64,000 bases of DNA from Chinchilla lanigera (lineage: Eukaryota; Chordata; Mammalia; Rodentia; Chinchillidae): contig NW_004955423.1 of assembly GCF_000276665.1 (NCBI RefSeq), positions 4,181,694 to 4,245,693 on the forward strand, given 5' to 3'. The notes beneath the pieces are model-generated. The model made no database searches. It had not been told where the DNA came from and saw only the letters and a program-made list of their open reading frames with translations. The position numbers and the translations under genes were made by a program. Positions 32,570-43,006 of this stretch are shown here, piece by piece (positions within the stretch are counted from its first letter, which is position 1; every line of letters starts with the position of its first letter).

Positions 32570-32690
32570 CCCAGCAAAATACGTCTTCCAACCAGACCTC
32601 ACCTCCTAACACCACCAGTTGGCACCATCAGCTGGGGACCACAATGACCCACTGGGGCACATTCCAGATACAAACCTAAGGGTCGGGTGG

Positions 32691-33337
32691 GGCAGGCTGG
32701 GTCTTCGCCCCATCTCACAACACTTAGTCTAATAGCTCTACTTCCTGTCCTGCACCTTATCTTAGCTGAAGGGAGTGGTCTGAAAGAGAGGCACTTGCTG
32801 GTCTACCACGTGTTGCTGCCTACCATCTAGACCAGCATATGGGCAAACCTAATGTCCCTTCCAAAGATGGAAATGTTTGGGTATAAATAGAAAAAGGAAT
32901 AGTAGCTGAGAGACTGTGAATACATGGGTTAAGTAATAAGAGAAATTCTGTATTACATGAACACTTTGAAAGGGGCTCAGAGAAAGAGATAACATTGTCT
33001 CTCAGCTCAGTTATACCGAATACCTGAAAGAATGGACATTCCTGTTTGCAGAGGCTTTTAGAGATTGAACGGGGGCCTGCAGATCTGAGTGCCGTCACCT
33101 GCAGGGACAGTTCATGCAATGCGATAATGGGCCAAACTAATTATTAACGGCTGAAAGGGATTCTAGGAATGTGCCCATATCTTCTGAAGTGTATTGTTTT
33201 GCTCGAGGAGGTCCAGATGCTGGAGACCAGGCAATGTCCTGTGATATCATGATATAATAAGAAATACGTATACTATCTGGCTTTTGCTACTGGTTTCTGG
33301 CACTCACCTCCTGAAACCCTTCAAACGTCTGGACTGA
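32691..33337. other. unassigned intergenic sequence
   Basis: No gene or repeat recognised. Confidence 0.45.
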
Positions 33338-33351
33338 TAAATGTGTCTTTT

Positions 33352-33484
33352 GTATGACCAGGCATGATGGTGCGTGGCTGTAATTCCTGTACTTGGGAGG
33401 GAGGGGCATGAGGATGGCTGCAAGTTTGAGGCCAGCCTGAGCTACATAGTGAGACACTGTCTCAAAGCAAACAACCAAACAAAT
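33352..33484 (+). mobile_element. B1-like SINE
   Basis: GCATGATGGTGCGTGGCTGT, GAGGCCAGCCTGAGCTACAT, GACACTGTCTCAAAGCAAAC. Near-duplicate flanks TGTGTCTTTTG and AGTGTCTTTTG suggest the insertion site. Confidence 0.85.
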
Positions 33485-33575
33485 GAAAGTGTCTTTTGCG
33501 TTGCTAATGACATGCTTGATAGCTGGGGGCTCCTGGATAGCCTCTTTTATTATTGAATTATAAGAGTTCTTTATA

Positions 33576-33681
33576 GGGGCTGGGGATTTAGCTCAGCGGC
33601 AAAAGCGCCTGCCTGGCAAGGGCAAGGTCATGAGTTCGGTTCCCGGTACCGGAGAAAAACCAAAAAAAAAAAAAAAAAAAA
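33576..33681 (+). mobile_element. young ID SINE
   Basis: Near-consensus ID with the GGCAAAAGCGCC variant and a long A tail. Perfect 14-bp duplications AAGAGTTCTTTATA at 33562-33575 and 33682-33695. Confidence 0.97.
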
Positions 33682-33776
33682 AAGAGTTCTTTATATATTT
33701 TAGATACAAGCCTCTTATTGGATATATATGATTTGCAAAATTTTCTATGGGCTATCTTTTCACTTTCTTTTTCCTT

Positions 33777-33991
33777 TTTTTTTTTTTTTTCCTGGCAGTA
33801 CTGATGATTAGAACCAGGGTCTTGTGCCTGCTAGGCAAGTCCTCTATAATGAACTATATCCCCAGCATTTTTTTTTTTTTTTAAATTTTTGAGACAGGAT
33901 CTAAATAGTCCAGGTTGACTTTGAACTTGTGATCCTCTTGCCTCGGTCTCCCAGGTAGCAGGGATCACAAGTGTGCACAATCACACCTGAC
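33777..33991 (-). mobile_element. B1-dID chimeric SINE
   Basis: Reverse degenerate ID (GAACCAGGGTCTTGTGCCTG, ATGAACTATATCCCCAGC) then B1 (TTTGAGACAGGATCTAAATA, CTTGCCTCGGTCTCCCAGGT). Confidence 0.8.
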
Positions 33992-34061
33992 TGTCTTTTC
34001 ATTTTCTTGATGATGTTCTTTGAAGCACCAAGCTTTTCACTTTGGTGATGTCCAATTTATC

Positions 34062-34316
34062 CTTTTTTTTCTGCAATGCTGAGGAATCAAAACCAAAGCT
34101 CTCATACCTGCTAATAAGCAAGCACTCTATAACTGAGCTACATTCCCAGCCTCAGTTGTTGTTGTTGTTTGTTTGTTTTTGAGACAGGGTCTTGCTATGG
34201 AGACAGGCTGATCTTGAACTCACTATGTAGGCCAAGCTGGCCTTTAACTCCAAGCAATCCTCCTGCCTCAGCCTCCCAAGTAGTGGGATTACAGTTGTGC
34301 ACCACCACGCCCAGCT
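34062..34316 (-). mobile_element. B1-dID chimeric SINE
   Basis: Reverse degenerate ID (ATAACTGAGCTACATTCCCA) followed by a well-kept B1 (GAGACAGGGTCTTGCTATGG, TAGTGGGATTACAGTTGTGC). Confidence 0.85.
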
Positions 34317-34414
34317 CCAGCCCCAATTTATGTTTTTTTTTCTTTTGTTGCTTGTGCTTTTGGAGTCATACTCTAAGGCTGTTTTTGTTCAGGTTTGATT
34401 TGGGGGTTTTTGCT

Positions 34415-34500
34415 TATTTTTGTGGAGCTGAGGACTGAACCCAGGGCCTGTCACTGCTACGTACAGTCTCTTCCACAGAGCTACATCCCCAGTCTCTGGG
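34415..34500 (-). mobile_element. ID-type SINE fragment
   Basis: GGAGCTGAGGACTGAACCCA and CACAGAGCTACATCCCCAGT, reverse ID without a B1 part. Confidence 0.65.
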
Positions 34501-34589
34501 GCTGTTTCAAAAGCTTTTTTCCCTTAGCTTCTTGGTCAGGGTTGGAAAAATAGCTCTGATTTTCCTTTTCTGCCTCCAAATTACTTAGG

Positions 34590-34655
34590 ACAGTAGAAGC
34601 TAATATTTACTGAGTGTGTACTAAGTGCCAGGCTCTTCTTAAGAATTCACACAGC
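34590..34655 (+). mobile_element. MIR fragment
   Basis: AATATTTACTGAGTGTGTAC and TAAGTGCCAGGCTCTTCTTA, the 5' MIR phrase only. Confidence 0.6.
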
Positions 34656-35732
34656 CCAGATGCACAGTCCAGGATCTTGGGGCCGGTGGAGGGTGGCCCA
34701 GCTGACCTGACTCAGGACCCATGTTCACAGCGCTGCTCTTGCTTGCCTCATCTTGATATTTGCTTCATTTTCGCCAGAGGAAAATGGTGCATCTGCTGTT
34801 GGTGTTCTTTGTTCCCTGCCCAGCCCTGAGGTGAGTCCCCCGCCCCCACTTCCTAGGACTGCCAGAATCGACAGACTCCAACACACACAAGGGCTTGTCC
34901 AAAAAGGCAAAACAACACCCTCCTTCATGACACATGGGCCTTAATAATTATCCCATTTATCCTCAAGTGTGCAATTTTTTAAATTTTTGCAAGAAATTCT
35001 TATATGTTACCTGGAAAAATTCAAGCCACAGAATTTGAAGAGAAAAAATATTCTTTAAATTATGTTCCATTGTTGAGTTATATAGCATTCTAATAATGAA
35101 ATATTAGGCATAGTTAGAGCCTCTCTTTGGCCCTCACTTCCCCCTAACTGTGCCGAGCTGTCCTTTGGTTGAGACAGTCTAGGCTTGGCGTCCAGGGGTG
35201 GCCTGGCACTCCTGGGAAGTGGATTTCACTCTGGGGCTTGCCTTGGAACTTGCAATAAAGCTCCCAGGTTTAAAATAGTTCAAATGTCAATTCAATCAAG
35301 CAATCTTGTGGGGCAGTAGACGACAAAACCAAGGCAGAGCAGCTTCTCAGCTCCTCCTTGGGCTTTGAGTATATTGTTTTGAAGGGAACTTTTTTCTTTA
35401 AATAAATGAGATTAGAATTTCCCAGCAGGAGCCCAAAACCAACCCCATTCCACTTCCATCGGACTTTATCCAACTACCTGTCAAATCCATTTGAATCTAT
35501 TTTAGAAATGGCTCTCCGCCTCCCTCTCCTGTTCCATCCTTCCTGCCACTATACCAGTTCAGATCCTTATCATATCGTAGAGGGCACAACTGGTCACATT
35601 TCTGTCTTTTTGCCCCTCTTAATGAATTGATTATCTCTTCATCATTGTCTTTCCCAGGAGACTAGAAGATCCAAACGCCAGAGGCCAAAAAGAATTAATT
35701 CCCCCAGAACCTAGCAGAGAAGCTAATATCTT
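34656..35732. other. unassigned intergenic sequence
   Basis: No gene called; short frames lack domains. A weak LTR-like look near 35150-35280 is not enough to assign. Confidence 0.4.
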
Positions 35733-35748
35733 AAAGGCATTTAATTAG

Positions 35749-35945
35749 AGCTGGGTGTGGTGGCACACGCCTGTAATCTCAGCTCTTTAAGAGGATGAAG
35801 TAGGAGATTACAAGTCTGAAACCAGCCTGGACAACTTGGTGAGTTAGCAACTCTTGTCTCAAAATAAAAAATAAAAAGTACTAGGGATGTGGCTCAGTGA
35901 GAAGACCCGGAGTCAATCCCCAGTGCTAAAACACCAAAAACAAAC
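35749..35945 (+). mobile_element. B1-dID chimeric SINE
   Basis: B1 (AGCTGGGTGTGGTGGCACAC, CTTGTCTCAAAATAAAAAAT) plus degenerate ID (CTAGGGATGTGGCTCAGTGA, AGTCAATCCCCAGTGCTAAA). AAGGCATTTAATTAG flanks it at 35734-35748 and recurs at 35972-35986. Confidence 0.85.
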
Positions 35946-35986
35946 ATTTTTTAGTGCTTTTAATTGGCACTAAGGCATTTAATTAG

Positions 35987-37788
35987 CGCTTGTAGAAGAA
36001 ATATTCAGTGCCACACTTTTCCCACACTGCTTACAAATCCTTACGAGAAAGACCTTGTAATACAAACAAGTGTATTTCACATAACCCAGGTGTGCCAGAA
36101 GCCCTTCCTGTCCCATTATGTGGATGGGCCTTGCTAGTGCTTCAGGTGAGATTAGGGCAAAGTAGGGACCTTGTTTCCCACCATAAGGGGGCACCTGCTG
36201 GCCTGTGCAGGGGTGGAAAGCTGTAATACTCAACGTAAGGGTCATGACCAACACATCTATAGCAAAGACAGGTTAGCAAGAGAAAATTATTATGAGTTTA
36301 TTTAATAAAGTTTTACGTGACGTGAGAGATTGAAGAAATGGAGACCTAGGAAAATGATATTTGTATGCTTACATTAGATGAAGAATGGATGGCTATGTAG
36401 CAGTGTCATTGTGTAAAAAGGGTATAGCCCAATGGTGACAACTTAAAGGGATAGGAGCAGGCCTGTCTGCGCGGACTCTTCACCGCCTGTCTGCATAGTG
36501 CCCCTTCCTCTGGGTCCAGGCCCTGCCGCCTCTCACCTGAGGGTCTTCGGGAGAGAAGAGAGAGCAGAGGGGAACATTTCGGGGCTCATGGCTCCCTTTG
36601 AGGGAGAGGAGTTCTAGTTTCTGTGACTCACCATGGGGAAGCGAAGTTCCGGCTTCTATGACTTGCTTGGAGGGAGACAGAGGGCTGCACACGGGGATGG
36701 AGAAGGTCAGAAACGCCGTGCTTCTCCTCCTTCCCATCGCTCAGCTCAAAGCATCAGCGTATCAGAGACCCACACTCCAGGATACGGAGTGAGCCCAACG
36801 CCTGGAAGCTCCTCTTCATCTTAGCTATGGAGGAGAATCTGGCCTGTGCCCCTCTCCCATCCATCTCCCTCCCAAGTGATCAGATATTAGTTTTCTGAAC
36901 ACACCCGCACCCATTTCTGCAAGTTCAAATACTCCCCGAACACTGATAAAAGAGGAACCGAATTTTTTCCCCAGAAAATTTAGGTAAGCATTACAATATC
37001 AGTCGCAAGAAGAGGATCAGCAGTTATCAGCCGCTCTGAGTACTGTGTTCCTTATTGTCGCAGGGGGAAAGGAGGAGCTAGAGTGGACAGGACCGAGGCT
37101 CGGAGCTTAGACCTCCAGGAGGGAACGCCGACAGCTGCTTCCTTGCTCTCCGTCTTCCTCTGCAGGCCTCTGCTGCCTCCCCTTAGGTCCTCCCTCACAG
37201 GCCACTCACTGGTGTCCCCAAACCTCTGCCACAGCAATCTGCTCCATGCTGCACCAACCCCTGCAAGAGAAAGTGGTCTGGGTTGTGGGCTTCTCTTAGT
37301 GTTAAAGGAAGGAAGATTGTATTACTGACTTAGGCTTCTGCTGGATGTTGAAGGAAAGTTTCCTCTGCCCAGCCTCAGGTACTCTGAGGCGGGAAGCCTG
37401 TAGGCTGGTCCTGGAGTGGAATCCCTCTAAATTCTCCTCACTCTGGGGCTGTGCAGGCTCATGACTAGGCCAAGTTTTCTTCTGAATTACCTAAGAATAA
37501 ATGTCTCCCCAGGGCTACCATCACTCTTCTTCCAAAACAATGTGGACCAGTAGCAAAGGAGCAAAGTAATTGTGAGGTTATTAATGTATTCTTCATCTAA
37601 TCTTATTATTAAAATTCTGACATTATTGTGATAAAGGCGTTTTTGTTTTATTCCTGGGTCTATTTCATGGCGAAGCTCCCTCATTAGTTGAGAATGTTTA
37701 CTTCCTACCATCTCTTCCCAGATGGAAAGCTTATCCAGCCAGAGCAACATTAGAAATTCACAAGGTTACACATGGAATTAACAAGATA
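35987..37788. other. GC-richer unassigned stretch
   Basis: Locally the most GC-rich non-coding stretch (about 36430-37300). A TTTATTTAATAAAG block at 36299 and a triplicated 35-bp motif suggest an old LTR, but no family is recognised and no intact frame is convincing. Confidence 0.4.
36571..36677. repeat. degenerate 35-bp tandem motif, 3 copies
   Basis: Three diverged units: one from GGAACATTTCGGGGCTCATG, one from GGAGTTCTAGTTTCTGTGAC, one from GAAGTTCCGGCTTCTATGAC, each ending in a GGGA/GGGGA-type block. Confidence 0.55.
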
Positions 37789-37911
37789 GCCCCAGTATGC
37801 TGGTGCATGCCTGCAATTCCAGCACCCTGGAGGCTGAGACAGGGAGATTGCTGCAAATTCAAGGCCTGCCTATGTTATATAGTGAGACCCTGTTTCCAAA
37901 AAACAAAACAA
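37789..37911 (+). mobile_element. B1-like SINE
   Basis: CCCCAGTATGCTGGTGCATG, GAGGCTGAGACAGGGAGATT, AGTGAGACCCTGTTTCCAAA and an AAAACAAAACAA tail, into which the next ID landed. Confidence 0.85.
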
Positions 37912-38042
37912 GGGGCTGGGGATTTAGCTCAGTGGCACAGCACCTGCCTGGCAAGCGCAAGGTCCTGAGTTCAGTTCCCGGTACCGGAAACAACCCCCCC
38001 AAAAAACAAACAAAAACAAAAACAAGAAACAAAACAAAACAA
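37912..38042 (+). mobile_element. ID SINE
   Basis: GGGGCTGGGGATTTAGCTCA with the GTGGCACAGCACC variant and GGTTCCCGGTACCGG-like end, followed by a long (CAAAA)n tail. Inserted in the tail of the preceding B1. Confidence 0.93.
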
Positions 38043-38150
38043 ATTTAACAAGTTAATTGTAAACACTATGTTTACAAATTTGGGGCCTTGATCTATAAAG
38101 TGTCCTTTAAAAAATGATGTCTTTAATTTCAAAGGAAAGTGTAAATTCCT

Positions 38151-38246
38151 TTTTTGTTGTTGTTTTTCTTTCGGTACCAGGAATCAAGCTCACGACCTTG
38201 CGCTTGCCAGGCAGGCGCTGTACCGCTGAGCTAAATCCCCAGCCCC
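38151..38246 (-). mobile_element. ID SINE
   Basis: Reverse ID (CGGTACCAGGAATCAAGCTC, GCTGAGCTAAATCCCCAGCC). Flanks GAAAGTGTAAATTCCT and GAAAGAGTAAATTCCT differ by one base. Confidence 0.95.
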
Positions 38247-38263
38247 AGAAAGAGTAAATTCCT

Positions 38264-39369
38264 AATGGCCACATGTCTTTTTGCCTAGAGACCTCTTCTA
38301 GCTCATGCTCCAAAAGATGATAGGAACCAATCTAAGATTTCCAGCAAATTCTTAGAGTTCAGTGTAGTTCAGTGACTGCTTACTAGATATCTGCTGTGTG
38401 TAGTATTGAGTGATGAAGATGCAAAATTCTCATGGTTTTTACGACTTGCCTTTGAGAAATAACAAGCCAGAACAACTGCTGACACAAAAAGTATTATTTC
38501 CTTTATCATGTCAAATTAACAGCAAAGGAAGAAAATATTATACCAAACTGACTTATCCCCCACACTCTATATCCTACTGAGGATTCTCATGAGATAGGCC
38601 ACTGGGGTTCAGAAGTTTAGGGAAAACATTTCTAATTCCTTCTGTTCTTTCCTTTGAAGTGACTTCACTTGACAGTGACAAAGAAATCTGTTCAAGCAAA
38701 AGTAACATTCAAAAGAAAAAAAAAGGATTTAAAAAATAATTCAATCTCAAGCATATTTCAACTGGAATTATGAGTGAAAAATAGCGCGAAAAAATGTATC
38801 CGAGGCATAGCTGGAGAAAAATGTAACTTTTTCTTAAACTGCTTCATATGAGAGAAATCACTTATGGGAATCTAAAAGGAAACAGTTTCTGAGGGAGGAA
38901 CTCGGCTATGTTACTAGTGGGTCTTCAGAAATACCCTAATTTTCCACTCATCTTTGTTTTAAAAAATCATCAACCTCCATTGGAAACTTCCAGGCATAGG
39001 CAAATTACCAAACATATTATAAATTTTCAGGTGCATTTGTCCTTCTACCTTCAATTTAATATAAGATTCTATACGAAATTTGCATCAGCACAACAAACAA
39101 GTGCTTCAGAAGTAAGCCACTCTGAATGATTTGCCCACTGTCATTGAATGAAAATACCAATTGGCTGGGTTTGGTTTTGATTTTACACCTCAAGAAATGA
39201 TGTCACCTGCTACTTTTTGATCAAAACATGAATCTAGTTGGTGGCTTTGATTCCTTTTCCTCACCATCTATGTGTCCTGTTGACTTCACCACTAAGTCAG
39301 AATCCAAGTGTCCATTTCTTTCCATCTCCATTGCTGCGGTCTAGATCCAGGCCTTTAGCATCTTGCACA
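38264..39369. other. unassigned intergenic sequence
   Basis: No gene or repeat recognised over 1.1 kb. Confidence 0.45.
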
Positions 39370-39685
39370 AGAACTACTGCTCTATTCTACTAAAATCCAT
39401 TCTCTGTCCACTCTGGCTCCCTAAACTCCATCCTTCTTATACCTTCCAGATTCATCTTTGAGAGCTGAATTTGTTCATTTTACTCCTCACTCTTGAAATC
39501 TTCCAGTATCTCCCATCACACTAAAATAAAATGCAAACTTCCTGCCATAGTCCATAAGGCTCCAGGTGATCTGGTCTATTTCTTTGATCTTACACACTTT
39601 ATTCTCACCAACTACTCCTAGTTACAGCAAAACACGATGTTCCTTTAATCCAAAATCAACCTTGTCCTCAACTCAGCAGCTACGC

Positions 39686-40054
39686 GTTGTGGCTTAGGTA
39701 AGTGTGTTCCAAAGGCCCGTGTGTTGAATGCTTGGTCTCCAGCCTTGATGCTAGTGCCAAGCAGAGGAAAGTTTAGAAGTGACAGCTACTGGGGACATCA
39801 TTGGGGTGTGCCCTTTAAGGGTGTACAGGGACCCTAGCTCTTTCTTTTTCTTCTTTCACTTCCTAGATGCTAGATACAAGCATCTTGCTTGTGCACCTTC
39901 TTCCTGCCATGAAGTACCATCTAATTTCAGGCCCAATGGGACTGACTGACCATGAACTGAAGACTCCAAAACTGTAAGCCAAGATCAATCTTTCTTCTTT
40001 CTAAGTTGATTATCTCAGGTATTTTGTTGCAATCATAGAAAGTTGACTAACTGC
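39686..40054 (+). mobile_element. MaLR LTR within L2
   Basis: TGTGTTGAATGCTTGGTCTC near the start, GGTGTGCCCTTTAAGGGTGT, then ATTTTGTTGCAATCATAGAA and an AGTTGACTAAC end, in forward order. Confidence 0.8.
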
Positions 40055-40105
40055 TGTTTCTTCCTCCTGGAACTCTTTTCTCTAGATTATTTTCATTACC
40101 CTTTC

Positions 40106-40256
40106 TGCCCAACATGTGGCCCATGGACAAAACAACAAGCATCATCTGGATCCTTATTAGAAATGCAGAATCTCAGGCCAGAACCTTCACCTACTGAATT
40201 ATAATCTACATGTTAATGTGACCCATGGGTGACTGGTATGCAAACATTAAGTCTCA
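40106..40256 (+). mobile_element. MER5A hAT element within L2
   Basis: AACAAGCATCATCTGGATCC, TTAGAAATGCAGAATCTCAG, ACCTACTGAATTATAATCTA, GGTATGCAAACATTAAGTCT. Confidence 0.8.
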
Positions 40257-40530
40257 ACGCAATTGCTACCTCCTTAGAAAGACTTAGCTGACCCCAAACT
40301 AAATTAGCTTCCCAAACCATTTCCTTTTACACCACTTATTTGATTATTCTCTTGGAAATTAACTTTAGACAAAAACATCTTATTTACTAATTCACACGGT
40401 TACTGCTTTTTTTCTCCTTTACAATGTAAGCTCTTTGAACATAGGGACCATATTTCTGTTCTCCACTACTTTTTACCACGTAAACTCTCTTATCAGTAAA
40501 TACTTGATGCTAAGTGAATACTCTATTATA

Positions 40531-40942
40531 TATTTAATCTTAATGATCAAAGAGAGGGGAGAATAAAACAAGTTTATGATTTCTGTTTAACCTGGCTTTT
40601 TCTAACAAAATTATCAGCTAGAAACATTGTTAGGCATATTAGTAGTTGTCTTAGCACAAATCACTTGCTGAATCCTCATCATGCTGTAGGAGAAAGGAAA
40701 GAAAGAAGCTAGCCTCTGAACATGAAATACCGTGAACGGCACTGCAAATACAGCACTGCAGAGGCAAGTAAAATAAGACCCCAGGAGGCTCCCAAACATG
40801 GACTGAATCATGCTAGCTTCTTACCTTCAAGAGCCTGCACAGGACTGAAGATTGGAGTTTTACATTTCCTGCTGTAGTCCATGAAATATATCACCTAAGA
40901 AAGAAGAATATGTTAATAACATCCAATTAAGAAAACCACAAT
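40531..40942. other. unassigned intergenic sequence
   Basis: No gene or repeat recognised. Confidence 0.45.
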
Positions 40943-41092
40943 ATAGTGTACAAACCTGCAATCATAGCTATCAGGGAGGCTGAGACAGTAGGATGTCAAG
41001 TTTGAGGCCAGCCAGGGCAACTCAGTGAGACCCTATCTCAAAAAAGGATGGAGTCCAGTCCAAAGGTCCTGGGCTCAATCCCCAATACCATT
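40943..41092 (+). mobile_element. B1-dID chimeric SINE
   Basis: B1 (TGCAATCATAGCTATCAGGG, AGACCCTATCTCAAAAAAGG) with a short degenerate ID end (CTGGGCTCAATCCCCAATAC). Confidence 0.75.
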
Positions 41093-41099
41093 TTTTTTA

Positions 41100-41185
41100 A
41101 GGGTGAGGGTTGAAAATGTAGCTCAGTGGTAGAGCACTTGCCTAGCATATGCAGGGCTTGGTGTTCAATCCCCAGTACCGCCAAG
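41100..41185 (+). mobile_element. ID-type SINE
   Basis: GAAAATGTAGCTCAGTGGTA, GAGCACTTGCCTAGCATATG, GGTGTTCAATCCCCAGTACC. It has the GAGCACTTGCCTAGCA form typical of older ID copies. Confidence 0.85.
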
Positions 41186-41663
41186 AAAGAGGAGGGGGGG
41201 ATTAAAGGAGGGAGGACAAGAAAAGACAATTTATCACGTGACATCTTACTTTCCTCACTCATCAGCTAGCCAGAGGGAAGGTGTCGGTAGAATGTGCATC
41301 TATTAAACTGGTCAAGTACAAGCAGTTGAATTAGATTTGTAGAGCATTTCCATTGTTCTGGTAGGAACAGAATCCATATGTATGTGTGAGCTAGCAAATA
41401 AAAAAAGGTGTAGTTTTACTAACTTTCCTTACAAGTCTGTGCTTTTATATTTACCTTTAAAATGGACCCAATGCAATATAGACATGGATAAAATGTATGA
41501 TAATTCTTAAATTTTTAATTTTTCTTTACTTAGACTGATAATGACATCAAGTGGGAAATTTAAAAAAAAACACTTTCACAATTCAAGCGAAAGAATACAA
41601 CTTCGTATTTTGAAAAAGGGCTCCTTTAACTTGCTTGTAGCTAGTCAGTAAGCTGTCTCAAAG
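41186..41663. other. unassigned intergenic sequence
   Basis: No gene or repeat recognised. Confidence 0.45.
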
Positions 41664-41866
41664 GGTTTTTTGTTTTTGTTTTTATTCTGTGGATTGAACC
41701 CTTGGGATCTTCTTGCAGAGCTACATCCCCAGCCTTTTAAAAATGTGTTTAAATTTTGACACAAGGCCTCTCTAACTCACTGAATTGCCCAGGCTGGGCT
41801 TAACTTCGCTGTCCTCCTGCCTCAGCCTCCCAGAGTGCTGGGATTACAGTAGATGCCACCAACTCA
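41664..41866 (-). mobile_element. B1-dID chimeric SINE
   Basis: Reverse degenerate ID (TGGATTGAACCCTTGGGATC, CAGAGCTACATCCCCAGCCT) then B1 (ATTGCCCAGGCTGGGCTTAA, AGTGCTGGGATTACAGTAGA). Confidence 0.85.
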
Positions 41867-42406
41867 GCCTTGAAAGAGCTTTTCTTAAAGAGCTCTAAAC
41901 TTCTTCTCCACCCCCAAATCATCAAAGCACCTTTCAGATGTACCCAGTTCAGCACTTTCTCCAGTCAGGCATCATTTCCCTTTAACATTAAGACTGAATC
42001 ATTAACTAAACGTTCCAGGCCTGGAACAGCAGCACCAAGCCTGAGTGGAGATTGTTCTCCCTGGCTGCAGACCAGGAGCCAGGTTAGACCTGCGGTTTCA
42101 AAGTTTAACTTTACACCAACAGTACAGTGCCTCAGGGGCAGGGTCCATAAAGAAAAGACCTGACACCTTTACCTATGAGTGTCCTGATGGTTTTGGATCA
42201 TTAAAGGCCTTCAGGTTTGGGCCTCCCTGGGGAAACAGCAGAGAATAAATGCTTTCATTTCCTCTTGCCCCCAGGGCGAAACCAGGTGGCTAAGTGGAAC
42301 TACTTACACATCTTAAGGGACACAGAAGTGGTTAGGGAGACCTTTGGGGGGTGCGGGGCGGGCTGCCTGCTAGAAACCCTGGGTAGTAAAGTCAAAAGCT
42401 CCTTTT
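41867..42406. other. unassigned intergenic sequence
   Basis: Open frames of 97, 67 and 79 codons overlap in different frames without domain signatures; none called. Confidence 0.4.
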
Positions 42407-42583
42407 GGATTGAACCCAGAGCCTTTGCACTGAGTTTCACACCCAGCCCTTTTTAAAGCAAATTCAAAAGAGAATCTCACTAAATTGCTCAGTTGCCCAG
42501 GTTGGCTGGGGTCTTGGGATCCTCCTGTCTCAGCCTCCTAGAGTGCTGAGATTACAGGCATTAGCCACTATGCCAGACTGGAC
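42407..42583 (-). mobile_element. B1-dID chimeric SINE
   Basis: Reverse degenerate ID (GATTGAACCCAGAGCCTTTG) then B1 (GTTGCCCAGGTTGGCTGGGG, GAGTGCTGAGATTACAGGCA). Confidence 0.8.
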
Positions 42584-42720
42584 ACCTCCTTTTTGTCGGC
42601 AGTGTGACCTTGGATTGGTCATCTCCTTGTTCATCTCCTCACCTGTAAATTAGGGCAGCAATATTTGCCTGCTTGCATAAGGAGTTGTTGTGAAAATAAA
42701 ATGAAATCTGTTTTTTACGG
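42584..42720 (-). mobile_element. MIR SINE
   Basis: Reverse MIR: AGTGTGACCTTGGATTGGTC, TCATCTCCTCACCTGTAAAT, GGAGTTGTTGTGAAAATAAA. Confidence 0.75.
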
Positions 42721-42794
42721 GAAAGAACTTTTTAACAGTAAAAGCATGCCCAGTGTTACAATGTAACTAAAGATGAAGCATGGCGGAGAACATT

Positions 42795-42866
42795 TTCTTT
42801 TCTTTTCTTTCCTTTCCTTTCCTTTCCTTTCTTTTCTTTTCTTTTCTTTTTTCTTTTCTTTTTTCT
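42795..42866. repeat. (TTTTC)n/(TTTCC)n tract
   Basis: Pentameric pyrimidine repeat, the reverse view of the expanded A-rich tail of the adjoining minus-strand B1. Confidence 0.9.
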
Positions 42867-43006
42867 GAGACAGGGCCTAGCTATGCAGTTCAGGCTGGAC
42901 TTGAGCTCACTTTGTAGCCCAGGCTGGTCTCAAACTCGCAATGGTCCTCCTGCCTCAGCCTCCTTCCCGAGTACTGGGATTACAGGAGTACGCCACCACG
43001 ACCCAT
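42867..43006 (-). mobile_element. B1-like SINE
   Basis: TGAGACAGGGCCTAGCTATG, TGTAGCCCAGGCTGGTCTCA, GAGTACTGGGATTACAGGAG. Confidence 0.85.

Larger units (their letters stand above)
32150..32690 (-). mobile_element. MaLR LTR split by a B1
   Basis: Left part CTTCCCATTGCGTAACAAGA, AAATGTATTTTGGCTCAAAG, CCTGTGGTGAGCTAGAAAAC. Right part (from 32568) CAGACCTCACCTCCTAACAC, GGCACATTCCAGATACAAAC. The halves join once the B1 and its TA tail are removed. Confidence 0.75.
33486..34530 (-). mobile_element. L1 fragment broken up by SINEs
   Basis: Reverse L1 pieces surface between SINEs: TTATTGAATTATAAGAGTTC, TTGCAAAATTTTCTATGGGC, CACTTTGGTGATGTCCAATT, TTTGTTGCTTGTGCTTTTGG. Removing the SINEs restores one L1 order. 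Confidence 0.7.
39370..40530 (+). mobile_element. L2 LINE, split by later insertions
   Basis: L2 order CCATAGTCCATAAGGCTCCA, GATCTGGTCTATTTCTTTGA, then after the insertions CCTGGAACTCTTTTCTCTAG, and finally ACAATGTAAGCTCTTTGAAC, ATAGGGACCATATTTCTGTT, AGTAAATACTTGATGCTAAG. Confidence 0.75.

Noticed and set aside
32237..32602. 121-codon minus-strand frame with an isoleucine/tyrosine run.
   Set aside because: The run is translation of the (TA)n microsatellite next to a B1.
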